This document shows, piece by piece, positions 16,602-25,071 of a stretch of DNA of 64,000 nucleotides. Position 1 is the first letter of the stretch; every line of letters starts with the position of its first letter. Source of the DNA: Desulfatibacillum alkenivorans DSM 16219 (GTDB lineage Bacteria > Desulfobacterota > Desulfobacteria > Desulfobacterales > Desulfatibacillaceae); the NCBI RefSeq assembly GCF_900142135.1, contig NZ_FQZU01000002.1, positions 248,001-312,000 of the forward strand. Direction: 5' to 3'. The position numbers and the translations under genes were made by a program. Below the pieces are notes generated by a model, which was not told the origin of the DNA, did no database searches, and saw only the letters and a list, made by a program, of their open reading frames with translations.

Positions 16602-18512
16602 TTAAAAGAGCAAATCCAGGTACCAGGCGATCTCCAACCGGTTTTTGTATTTGATTTTTTGTTGGGCCAGTTCCCCGGCGGTTATTTCCGTCGCCGGATT
16701 CCCGATTCTCTGCAGAAAATCCTTTTCCCTGTCCAGGCAAATTGCGGCGTCGTCCACAAAGGTCAGGTTTTCCGACTCGATGTAAGACGAACGCAGGGAC
16801 AGGTTAAAAGAGCCCACCGCCGCCATTTTGGAGTCGAACAGGTATTCCTTGCTGTGGCAGTAGGGCGCGCCCTTATCGCCGGGCTCTCCGTTGACCGTAT
16901 AGATTCTCGCCCCTGCGTCCAGCAGGTCCTGCATATTGTTCAAACTGATGAAATAGCCGGCGCTGAAATACAACTGGCTGGAGGTTTCGTACGAGTTGGT
17001 CAGGATGCGGACGTCCACGCCCCGTCCGGCGGCGTCCATAATGGCGTCGCACAACAGGCTTTGGGACAGGGAAAGGTACTGGGAGGTGATGTACAGGCTT
17101 TTTTCACTGGCCCGAATGCTTTGAATCAGGGCGTACAGGGCGGCGTAATCCTTGTCCCAGGGCTTGCTTTGGACGAACATGGCCTCCTGGCTTCCCGTCA
17201 CCTGGTTCCGGACGGTCAAGTCCATGGGCGGCCTGACTTCAGGATTGGTGCGGCCAAGCTCCCGGTAGTTATACAGGAAGCCCCCCTGGATCTGATCCAC
17301 AACCGGGCCTTCCAGATACAGGTCCAGGTCGGTCCACGCGTCAAAATATTGATCCTCCAGGTTGCGCCCTCCCACAATGGCCCTGGCGCCGTCCACAACC
17401 AAAATTTTTTCGTGCACTGCGTGGTCCAGCAAGGGCAGGGCGGGCAGGCCGCCCGGGCCTTTGAATATTTCCCGGATGTCCCAGGGCGGGCTCCGGTCCG
17501 GTGAAATCACGCCCTTATCCTCCAAAACTCTGGTAAGCCAATGGTCGGGAGGCCCCTTGCGGGCGTTATGCCTTTGGGCCAGATCCTTGGATGAAACCAG
17601 GATCAGATTCACGCCCCGTCCCGGGCTCTTGGACAAAAAGTTTTTCACTACGAACTCGCCGGGCTTGTTTGTGGAGAGCTTCTTTTCCGCGCTTTCCAGC
17701 CATTTTCCCACAAGCTCATCCAGTTCCAGGCGCAAGGCGCCGGAAGGCGACGTGGGCAGCTGGCTGCCTGCATTGAGGATGATGTTGACCTCCACCCCCT
17801 GCTTCGCTTTCTTTAGAAGAAGCTCCATCAGGGCGCCCTGGGCCGCGTCTTTATCAAAGGTGTAGCTTTGGAGATTGATTTGCCGGGTCGCCTGCTCGAT
17901 CAGCTCCATGCGTTTGGCCAGGGCGGCGGGGCCGTCGGCCAGAACCTGGATGACGTTTCCCGGGGCGAAATTGCTGTCGCCCGCCCTTTCCAGCAGGGTT
18001 TTGAATTCCGAAGAGCCGATGGCCGGGAAATCGTCCGGCCTGTGAAACACCACCGTAAATCGCGTCATACCCTGGCCCTGCGCTCCTGCGGAGTCCTCCG
18101 CCCGGAGGGGCGTCCAATAGGTTCCGCAGTCGGCCAAGGAGTCCACCAGCAGGCTGCCAGTGTATCGGCCTTCTCCGGAAGGAAGGGTGTGCCGGGGATC
18201 GGAACGCAGATAAACGTCCTGAAAAGTCGCCGTATGCCCCATGAGCGCCCGGACCGATTTTATGGAGCAGTTTTCGTTGGGCGAAAACACGGTGCAGGAA
18301 AATTTAATCCGGTGGGCGCCCGTATTGGGAACGGCCTTGGGGAGGGAATCGGCGTCCTTAACCACCACCGGGGAGGGGGCGGATCGCTCTGGCAGCAAAT
18401 TTCCGATAATGGGTTCGGCGTAGGCCGCGTTAATCAACAAACATAAAAAACACCATGCAAAAAGCGGTAAAATTATTTTCAATATTATGATATTATAAAT
18501 AATATATTTCAA
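16602..18512 (-). CDS. Exported phospholipase D-like protein with two HKD motifs
   Basis: The protein has 636 residues. The start is a TTG with GGAGG 9 bases before it. An N-terminal hydrophobic segment (about residues 12-33) ends in NAAYAEP, a likely signal-peptidase site, so it acts outside the inner membrane. The first catalytic motif is HEKILVVDGARAIVGGRN near residue 366 and the second HSKEYLFDSKMAAVGSFN near residue 552. Both keep the HxK(x)4D core. The family cleaves or transfers phosphodiester bonds (phospholipase D, cardiolipin synthase). A divergent N-terminal 150-residue region precedes the catalytic fold. Membrane remodelling or a secreted lipase role is possible. Confidence 0.87.
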   Translation of the reverse strand: MKYIIYNIIILKIILPLFAWCFLCLLINAAYAEPIIGNLLPERSAPSPVVVKDADSLPKAVPNTGAHRIKFSCTVFSPNENCSIKSVRALMGHTATFQDVYLRSDPRHTLPSGEGRYTGSLLVDSLADCGTYWTPLRAEDSAGAQGQGMTRFTVVFHRPDDFPAIGSSEFKTLLERAGDSNFAPGNVIQVLADGPAALAKRMELIEQATRQINLQSYTFDKDAAQGALMELLLKKAKQGVEVNIILNAGSQLPTSPSGALRLELDELVGKWLESAEKKLSTNKPGEFVVKNFLSKSPGRGVNLILVSSKDLAQRHNARKGPPDHWLTRVLEDKGVISPDRSPPWDIREIFKGPGGLPALPLLDHAVHEKILVVDGARAIVGGRNLEDQYFDAWTDLDLYLEGPVVDQIQGGFLYNYRELGRTNPEVRPPMDLTVRNQVTGSQEAMFVQSKPWDKDYAALYALIQSIRASEKSLYITSQYLSLSQSLLCDAIMDAAGRGVDVRILTNSYETSSQLYFSAGYFISLNNMQDLLDAGARIYTVNGEPGDKGAPYCHSKEYLFDSKMAAVGSFNLSLRSSYIESENLTFVDDAAICLDREKDFLQRIGNPATEITAGELAQQKIKYKNRLEIAWYLDLLF

Positions 18513-18815
18513 ATTAAAGGCCCTCCGGAATGGCTTTTTCTCGCCTGGTAATGGTTCGCAATGCCTTTTGTGTAAAAAACTTTAACCCGCTCACGAAAAA
18601 AGGTCCATTTGTTTTATCCGGCGTTGAAGGTATATACTATGAATGACCGGCGTTCGGGGGTGGAGCGTTCGGCTCAACAAGCGTTCAAGGTCTTGTTTCG
18701 GAGAAAGAAATTAAGCGAGCCTTCGTTTTTTCAGAATTCGCTTGCGCATTTTTCCAATTTCTTTACAATTGCCCCAAACAAACCACCCCCCAAACACTTT
18801 TACAAGGAGTTTAGT
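18513..18815. other. Divergent intergenic region, 303 bases
   Basis: It separates the PLD-like gene and the ene-reductase gene. It contains the GGAGG that serves the TTG start on the left and ACAAGGAG before the ATG on the right. An open frame runs through it into the reductase, but it lacks similarity to that family and a ribosome site. No RNA element is recognised. Confidence 0.5.
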
Positions 18816-20816
18816 ATGTACGACTATCTTTTCTCTCCTATTAAGATCAACAAGGTGGAAATCAAAAACCGGATAGCCTATCCGGCGTTGGGGGTGCTGT
18901 ACAGCTATGACGGCTGTCTAAACGACCGTTATTACAATTTTTTCAGGGAGAGAGCAGCGGGCGGCGCCGGATTGGTGACCGTCGGCCCCGTGGGCGTGGA
19001 TTTTATCGGGTCCGGATTTATCGTTTTGTCCCTGGCTTCCGATGAGGCGGTTCCCGCGTTCACCAAGCTGGCGGACGTGATTCACGAAGCGGGCGCCAAG
19101 GCCTGGGTTCAGCTTTTTCATGCGGGGCGCTACGCCCATCCCATCGCAATCAACAATGAGCAGCCTTTGGGCGTGTCCCCGGTTTTCAGCCCCTATTCCA
19201 AAGCGACGCCCAAGGAAATGACCCTGGACGAGTTGGCGGGAATCCAAAAAGCCTTTGTGGACGCGGGAGTGCGGGCCAAAAAGGCGGGGTTTGACGGCGT
19301 GGAGATCATCGGGTCCGCCGGATACCTCATCACCCAGTTTCTTTCTCCCACGACCAACCTTCGCACGGACCAGTACGGCGGATCTTTTGAAAACAGGGTG
19401 CGCTTTCCCAGGGAAGTCATCGAAAAGCTGAGACATGCTGTGGGGCCTGATTTTCCCGTAACCATCCGCATGGCCGGTAATGATTTCATACCCGGGGCGA
19501 ATACGGACGTGGACATGCCCGCCATCGCCCAGGTTTACGAAAAGGCCGGCATCGACGCCATCAACGTCACCGGCGGCTGGCACGAAACCAAGGTGCCTCA
19601 GCTTCCCATGGATCTGCCCCGCGGGGCGTTCGCCTTTTTGGCGGCTAATGTGAAAAAGGCGGTCAATGTGCCGATTATGGCGTCCAACCGCATTTCCGAG
19701 CCGGCCTTGGCCGAGAAGATCATCCGGGACAATTGCGCGGACATGGTCAACCTGGGCCGGGTGCTGATCGCCGACCCGGAATGGCCCATGAAGGCGCAAG
19801 CGGGCCGGGAAAAGGAAATCCGTCCCTGCGTGGCCTGCAACCAGGGCTGCACGGACCAGGTTTTTTCGGGCCAGCCCGTATTTTGCGCGCTCAACGCCAG
19901 GGCCAGCTACGAGGGCGAGCGGATTTTGAAGAAAACCGGCTCCCCCAAGAAAGTCATGGTCATCGGCGCCGGTCCGGGCGGGCTGGAAGCCGCGGTCACG
20001 GCGGCCATGGCGGGCCATAAAGTCGCCTTGTATGAAAAAAGCGACGACATCGGCGGCCAGTTGTGGCTGGCGGGCGCGCCTCCCCATAAGCACGAGTTGT
20101 TTGAAATAATCCGTTACTACCGGGCCATGCTGGAAAGCCTTGAAATCGACCTGCACCTGAACACGGAAGTGGATGCGGAGCTCATCAAGGCGGCGGCGCC
20201 GGAGTACATCATCGTGGCCGAGGGCGCCGAGCCTTTGATTCCACCCATTGACGGAAAGGACGATCCCTGCGTGCTGAACGCCTGGGACGTATTGAAGAAC
20301 GATCCCCCCCTGGGCCCGGAAGTGGCGGTTGTGGGCGGCGGCGCCGTGGGCCTGGAGACCGCCATGTTCGCCGCGGAAAAGGGCACGCTCAGCCCCGAAG
20401 CCGTGCATTTTCTCATGGCTTACGATGCGGTCCCGCCGGAACGCATCAAGAAGTTCATGTTCGAAGGCTCGTCCAAGGTGACGGTTTTTGAAATGCTGGA
20501 CAAATCCGGCAAGGACGTGGGCCGGTCCACCAAGTGGGTGTTGATGGACAACACCCAGCGTTTTGGGATCAACATTCTCACCAGCGCCAAGGTGCTGTCC
20601 GTAGCCGGCGGGCTGGTGAAGTTTGAAGTGGACGGAAAGGCCCTGGAAAAGCAGTTTGACAACGTAATCATGGCCGTGGGCTCCCGGTCCGCAAAAACGG
20701 TTTCGAACATGGTGGAGGAACTGGACATCCCCTACGCCGTGATCGGGGATGGCGCAGCCCCGGGAAAGATAGACGGAGCGGTGCACGGAGGTTTTTTGGC
20801 AGCCATTAACATTTAA
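18816..20816 (+). CDS. Old-yellow-enzyme-type NADH:flavin oxidoreductase / 2,4-dienoyl-CoA reductase-like
   Basis: The ATG at 18816 has AAGGAG 7 bases upstream and starts the conserved sequence MYDYLFSPIKINKVEIKNR. This gives 666 residues. Residues 1-325 are an FMN-binding TIM barrel (FHAGRYAHP, GFDGVEIIGSAGYLITQFLSP). Cysteines CVACNQGCTDQ...C near 338 hold a [4Fe-4S] cluster. VIGAGPGGLEAAV near 384 and VVGGGAVGLETAM near 505 are the FAD and NAD(P) Rossmann motifs. The layout matches bacterial FadH and trimethylamine dehydrogenase relatives. An insert after the second Rossmann motif (LSPEAVHFLMAYDAVPPERI) recurs in anaerobe ene-reductases. It probably reduces an activated C=C bond. Transcription ends at 20955-20992. 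Confidence 0.92.
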   Translation: MYDYLFSPIKINKVEIKNRIAYPALGVLYSYDGCLNDRYYNFFRERAAGGAGLVTVGPVGVDFIGSGFIVLSLASDEAVPAFTKLADVIHEAGAKAWVQLFHAGRYAHPIAINNEQPLGVSPVFSPYSKATPKEMTLDELAGIQKAFVDAGVRAKKAGFDGVEIIGSAGYLITQFLSPTTNLRTDQYGGSFENRVRFPREVIEKLRHAVGPDFPVTIRMAGNDFIPGANTDVDMPAIAQVYEKAGIDAINVTGGWHETKVPQLPMDLPRGAFAFLAANVKKAVNVPIMASNRISEPALAEKIIRDNCADMVNLGRVLIADPEWPMKAQAGREKEIRPCVACNQGCTDQVFSGQPVFCALNARASYEGERILKKTGSPKKVMVIGAGPGGLEAAVTAAMAGHKVALYEKSDDIGGQLWLAGAPPHKHELFEIIRYYRAMLESLEIDLHLNTEVDAELIKAAAPEYIIVAEGAEPLIPPIDGKDDPCVLNAWDVLKNDPPLGPEVAVVGGGAVGLETAMFAAEKGTLSPEAVHFLMAYDAVPPERIKKFMFEGSSKVTVFEMLDKSGKDVGRSTKWVLMDNTQRFGINILTSAKVLSVAGGLVKFEVDGKALEKQFDNVIMAVGSRSAKTVSNMVEELDIPYAVIGDGAAPGKIDGAVHGGFLAAINI

Positions 20817-20954
20817 CAAGCTGAGTTGGTTTATTTGGTGAATGAGGCAGTTAGGCTGCCGTCTATATTGCACCAGACCGTTTGGATTCCGGCCTGTTTG
20901 GATAGTACGTACTGAAAGCATGTTGTTTTGCAAAATTTCGTGTGGAATTGCAAT

Positions 20955-20992
20955 GGGCGCATCGTGTTGTTCAAGACGGTGCGCCCTTTTTT
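20955..20992 (+). terminator. Intrinsic terminator after the ene-reductase
   Basis: GGGCGCA pairs with TGCGCCC and is followed by six T's. The stem extends through CGT/ACG with a T/G mismatch. It lies 139 bases after the stop codon. Confidence 0.8.
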
Positions 20993-21089
20993 ATATGCAC
21001 AGGGCGTAGGCCGTTAAACAGGGTTTTGCGCCCTCTTTCTTGCATTCATCCCCAGCTTGATGAAATAAAAAAAGGAAAGGTTCCAACCC

Positions 21090-23018
21090 GTGAAGAAAAG
21101 CCTCCGCATCAAGTTCATGCTTCCGGCCGTGCTTGTCGCATTTGTATTTTTAAGCATTATCGGCGCCATCAATTATTTCAAACTTAGCACCGTGCTTGTC
21201 AAGAATTCCGAGGCGCGCATTTCCAGCCAGGCGGCGTCCTCGGCAGCCCATTTAGGCTCCTGGGTGCGCAGAAACACGTCTGAACTGATTCGCCTTTCCA
21301 AGCAGGCCTATTACCGCAATTCCCTCAAAGACAATTTTTTGGGGCAGGCGTCCCGAGAAAGCGTGGCCGAGGATTTCAAAAGCCTTGTGGAGTTGTATCC
21401 TTTTTTTGAACTTGTCACTTTACGGGATGTTGACGGAACCCCCCTCGTTTCTGACGACATGGAGGCCGCGGTCAAGTATTCCGATTCCGGGAAAAACGCG
21501 AATGTGTTGATCTCCAATGAAAAATACACAATATATCAGGCGATGAAAAGCCCCCTGTCCGGCCTCCCGGTGATTCCAATTCAAGTGGCCGTGGAAAACG
21601 GCTCCCTAAAGGGCTCCCTGACCGCCAATATCAATTTGATTTTCTTCCGCAGCCGATTCATGGAGAAAGAAAAGACTGTGGAAAGCGGACACGCCTTTGT
21701 GATCAATTCTCAGGGACTGGTCCTCACTCACCCGGATGAAGGTCTTGATTTTAATTTGAATCTTACCAATATCGGCCTTGATGCAGGCTTTTCAGGCAAT
21801 GAGGACGCAATTTATCATAACTTGGTGCGGGAGGAGGACGGGAAGAGCATCATCTACACTGCGGCCATTAATAAAGTGAAAGGCACGGACTTATTTGTCG
21901 CGGTCAACGCCCAGGATCGGGAAATTCTCAAGGGCGTCAGGATTATGGCCAGGTGGGTGATCGGTCTGGGCCTGATCCTTATGCTGCTTATCGCTCTGGG
22001 CATCTGGTTTTTCCTGGAGTTTTCCATCCTGAAGCCCTTGAAAACCGTGCGCGACGGCCTTAAGGACGTGGCTCAGGGAGCGGGGGACCTGACCCAAAGG
22101 ATAAAGATCGCCAATCAGGATGAGGTTGGCGACCTGGCCTCGTGGTTTAACGCCTTCATGGACGCTCAGCAGGACATGATTACGGAAATCATGGATTCCG
22201 CCCATTATCTGGCCAATCTCACCTCTCAGATTTCCGGCGCCGCCTCCCAGTTTGCAGCCAGCGCCGCCGAAATGGTGGCCTCGGTGACGGAAATCAGCAC
22301 AACCGGCGAGGAAGTCAAGGAAACCGTCCGCCTTTCCAGCGGAAAAGCCGAAGAAGTGGCTCAAACCGCGGAAGCCACGGAAAAAGTGTCGCAAGGCGGG
22401 CTGTCCGCCACGGCCAAGACCTTGGACGGCATGGAGCGCATTAGAGCGGAAATGGAATATGTGGCCGAAAGCATTGTCAAATTGAGCGAGCAAACCCGGA
22501 ACATCGCCGAAATCATCGACGCCGTGAACGAATTGGCCAATCAGTCCAACCTGCTTTCCGTCAATGCTTCCATCGAAGCGGCCAAAGCCGGCGACTTCGG
22601 CAAGGGCTTCGCCGTGGTGGCCCAGGAAGTCAAGACCCTGGCCGACCAGTCCAAGCAGGCCACGGAACAGGTCCGGAACATTCTCTCCGAGATTCAAAAC
22701 GCCACCAGCGCCGCTGTCATGGCCACGGAACGAGGCTCCAAAGCCGTGGATGAGGGAGGCATGCTCTCCTCCGAAGCCGAGGAAGCCATCCGCAGATTGT
22801 CCCAAAGCTCCTCGGAATCCGCCAAGTCCTCCCGGCAAATCGCCGCTTCCAGCCACCAGCAATTGGCCGGCATGGAGCAATTGGCGCACGCCCTGGAAAA
22901 CATAAAACAGGTGTGCGAGCAAAACATGGACAGCGCCAGGCAACTGGAGCAGTCCACCGGAAGCCTGAAGGAGCTTGGGGAGTCTTTGAGCAATATGGCT
23001 AACCGTTTTCAGGTATAA
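21090..23018 (+). CDS. Methyl-accepting chemotaxis protein with periplasmic Cache-like sensor
   Basis: The 642 residues start at a GTG behind AAAGGAAAGG. TM1 is about residues 11-30 and TM2 about 289-312. The periplasmic region between them (about 250 residues) resembles a double Cache domain. A HAMP segment follows ([17 protein letters not shown]...[22 protein letters not shown]). The long coiled-coil signalling domain has the conserved hairpin tip [22 protein letters not shown]...[18 protein letters not shown]. The C-terminus (MANRFQV) has no CheR/CheB pentapeptide tether. The ligand is unknown. No che genes are nearby, so it signals to kinases encoded elsewhere. Confidence 0.95.
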   Translation: MKKSLRIKFMLPAVLVAFVFLSIIGAINYFKLSTVLVKNSEARISSQAASSAAHLGSWVRRNTSELIRLSKQAYYRNSLKDNFLGQASRESVAEDFKSLVELYPFFELVTLRDVDGTPLVSDDMEAAVKYSDSGKNANVLISNEKYTIYQAMKSPLSGLPVIPIQVAVENGSLKGSLTANINLIFFRSRFMEKEKTVESGHAFVINSQGLVLTHPDEGLDFNLNLTNIGLDAGFSGNEDAIYHNLVREEDGKSIIYTAAINKVKGTDLFVAVNAQDREILKGVRIMARWVIGLGLILMLLIALGIWFFLEFSILKPLKTVRDGLKDVAQGAGDLTQRIKIANQDEVGDLASWFNAFMDAQQDMITEIMDSAHYLANLTSQISGAASQFAASAAEMVASVTEISTTGEEVKETVRLSSGKAEEVAQTAEATEKVSQGGLSATAKTLDGMERIRAEMEYVAESIVKLSEQTRNIAEIIDAVNELANQSNLLSVNASIEAAKAGDFGKGFAVVAQEVKTLADQSKQATEQVRNILSEIQNATSAAVMATERGSKAVDEGGMLSSEAEEAIRRLSQSSSESAKSSRQIAASSHQQLAGMEQLAHALENIKQVCEQNMDSARQLEQSTGSLKELGESLSNMANRFQV

Positions 23019-23102
23019 CCGAGGCGGTTTTGGGGCTCCATAAAAAAAGCAGAAAGAAAAATAATGATTGACGCAAGCGTTTAGTCGCTATACACTTCCT
23101 CC

Positions 23103-23567
23103 ATGAACACGAACTCAAACAAGCCGACGCCGTTCTCCCTGATCGGAAAATTCATGAAAGCCGTAAAGGTCTGGCAGGACCTGGAAAAACAGCCCAGGAA
23201 GTTCGGTATAGAACAGGATTTGCACAGCGCCGAAATCCATCTGATAGAAGCCGTGGGCCATCATGCGGGGGTGAGCGTGACCGATTTGGCGGAGCTTATG
23301 GGCGTGACCAAGGGCGCCGTGTCGCAAACCCTGAAAAAACTGGAAGGCAAAGGGCTTGTGAGCAAGATTGCGGATCCGGACAACAGTTCCCGCTTGCTGG
23401 TTCACCTGACGTCCAAAGGCAAGGTGGCCTTTTACGCCCATGAGCACTGGCACGAGACCATGGACGGCGGGTTTAAGGAGTATTTTTTCGGCATGCCCGA
23501 GGAGCAGTTGGTTTTTTTGGACGAGTTCCTGGACAGGCTGATCGACTTTTTCGGGAAGCGCCGATAA
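23103..23567 (+). CDS. MarR-family transcriptional regulator
   Basis: The 154 residues form a winged helix-turn-helix. The recognition region is VTDLAELMGVTKGAVSQTLKKLEGKGLV (about residues 59-86), and the wing is DPDNSSRLLVHLTSKG. Terminal helices form the dimer interface. MarR proteins usually repress neighbouring genes and release DNA on binding a small molecule or on thiol oxidation. The protein has no cysteine in the visible core, so ligand sensing is more likely. It is 47 bases upstream of a methyltransferase and EFR1 gene, which are plausible targets. Confidence 0.93.
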   Translation: MNTNSNKPTPFSLIGKFMKAVKVWQDLEKQPRKFGIEQDLHSAEIHLIEAVGHHAGVSVTDLAELMGVTKGAVSQTLKKLEGKGLVSKIADPDNSSRLLVHLTSKGKVAFYAHEHWHETMDGGFKEYFFGMPEEQLVFLDEFLDRLIDFFGKRR

Positions 23568-23614
23568 TTTTTTTTGCAAAAAGCGTATACCTGCTAAACA
23601 AAGGAGCATAAATC

Positions 23615-24178
23615 ATGAGTCTGAAAGAGAAGGGCTTCGGCCAAAGGATGGATCGCATGCCCGGATGGGCCTTCCGGGGCATGTCTTTCCTATTTAGCAT
23701 CCGGGACCGTTTTTTTCCCGTGGACTCCCGGCTGGAGGAATTGCCCATCCGGGAGGGAATGACGGTGGCGGATTACGGATGCGGGCCGGGTTCTTATATT
23801 CCCCGGGCTTCCCGCAAGGTCGGTCCCAAGGGGACGGTGTTCGCCATAGACGTCCATGAACTGGCCATTGAGGCTGTGCAAAAGAGGGTTCAAAAGGGAG
23901 GCCTCGCCAACGTCAAACCCGTGCTGGCGGCAAAGGACAGGGCGCCCCTGGAAGACGAGTCGGTTGACCTGGTATGGGCTTTTGACATGTTCCACATGGT
24001 GAGCCAACCCACGGCTTTTTTGAGGGAGATCAACCGGTTTGCCAAGTCTTCGGCCTTGCTGTTTATTGACGACGGCCACCAACCCCGGGAGCGGACCAAG
24101 GCCAAAATATTGGAGTCCGGGGCCTGGAGCATTGCGGAAGAGAAACCCGAATATTTGAAATGCACACCCATAAAATAG
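23615..24178 (+). CDS. Class I SAM-dependent methyltransferase
   Basis: The protein has 187 residues. SAM-binding motif I is VADYGCGPGSYIPRAS. FAIDVHELAIEAVQKR (motif II acidic residue), ANVKPVLAAKDRAPLEDESVDLVWAFDMFHMV and LREINRFAKSSALLFIDDGH follow, as in Methyltransf_11-type enzymes. The acceptor is unknown; quinone, lipid or xenobiotic methylation cannot be told apart. AAAGGAGC precedes the ATG. The stop lies 15 bases before the EFR1 gene and 23103-25015 reads as one operon. Confidence 0.88.
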   Translation: MSLKEKGFGQRMDRMPGWAFRGMSFLFSIRDRFFPVDSRLEELPIREGMTVADYGCGPGSYIPRASRKVGPKGTVFAIDVHELAIEAVQKRVQKGGLANVKPVLAAKDRAPLEDESVDLVWAFDMFHMVSQPTAFLREINRFAKSSALLFIDDGHQPRERTKAKILESGAWSIAEEKPEYLKCTPIK

Positions 24179-24193
24179 GGAAAGGAGCTGCAC

Positions 24194-25015
24194 ATGAAGA
24201 TTGCCGTCCTATATTTTTCGGCCACCGGCAACACAAAAAAGATGGCGGACGTCATTGAACAATCCCTTGCCGGGCTGGGCGCCCAGGTGGAGAAGATTGA
24301 CGTCACTGTTCCCTCCGCTCGCAGGGAATCCATGGATTTCTCCGGGTGGGACGGCGTGATTTTCGGGGCGCCCATCCATTCCATGCGCGCCCCCCGGGTA
24401 TTGCGGGAATGGCTGCAGACCCTGAACGGCCAGGGAAAAAAGGCGGCCATGTATTTCACCTACGGCGGGTTTCACGTGCATCCCTGCCATTACTCCACCA
24501 GGGAGATATTGGCGGCCGCCGGCTTCACCGTGGTCGCTTCGGCCGAGTTTCTGGGCGCCCACACCTTTAACAGGGGCGGCTGGCAAGCCGTCCCCGAGCG
24601 GCCGGACGCCTCGGATTTTGCTGTTGCAAAAGACTATGCCGCTGCAGTTTACGCCCGTTTTTCGGGCAAGGACGCAGGCGTTTTGGGCGAGTTGGAAAAA
24701 ACCGATATGAACGAGGAGTTTCTGGACGCCATCGAGGGATTTCGTTTCAAGGCCCTGACTCAGCTTCCCACCAGAAACGGCAAGGAGTGCAGCCTGTGTA
24801 TGGCCTGCCAGGAACAATGCCCCAGCGGCGCCATGGATGCCGAGAAAGGGGAGGCCGACCCCGCGCTTTGCATCGCCTGTCTGGGCTGTTTGGACGCATG
24901 CCCGGAAGACGCCTTGGAGATCAATGACATGAGCGGCGTGTTCGCCCAGAGGATGGAGATGGAAAAGTCCACGCCCCAGGATCTGAACAAAAAGCAGAGC
25001 AAAATTTATCTGTAG
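24194..25015 (+). CDS. EFR1-type flavodoxin-ferredoxin fusion protein
   Basis: The protein has 273 residues. Residues 1-165 form a flavodoxin-like domain with the FMN phosphate loop FSATGNTKKM and MYFTYGGFHVHPCHY. Two ferredoxin motifs follow at about residue 198 (CSLCMACQEQCP) and about residue 226 (CIACLGCLDACP), for two [4Fe-4S] clusters. It is a single-chain electron relay between NAD(P)H- or H2-linked donors and a low-potential acceptor, common in anaerobes. It lies last in the marR-methyltransferase operon, and its redox partner there is unclear. Confidence 0.92.
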   Translation: MKIAVLYFSATGNTKKMADVIEQSLAGLGAQVEKIDVTVPSARRESMDFSGWDGVIFGAPIHSMRAPRVLREWLQTLNGQGKKAAMYFTYGGFHVHPCHYSTREILAAAGFTVVASAEFLGAHTFNRGGWQAVPERPDASDFAVAKDYAAAVYARFSGKDAGVLGELEKTDMNEEFLDAIEGFRFKALTQLPTRNGKECSLCMACQEQCPSGAMDAEKGEADPALCIACLGCLDACPEDALEINDMSGVFAQRMEMEKSTPQDLNKKQSKIYL

Positions 25016-25071
25016 TTTTTTTGTCAATGCAGCAGGCGACGGGCCGGGCGCATGCTGTCCGGCCTGTTTTA

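Noticed and set aside
18918-20933. 671-codon minus-strand open frame opposite the ene-reductase
   Set aside because: It is a shadow of the reductase gene, which has unambiguous OYE and FAD motifs. The antisense translation is His/Arg/Gln-rich without recognisable domains.
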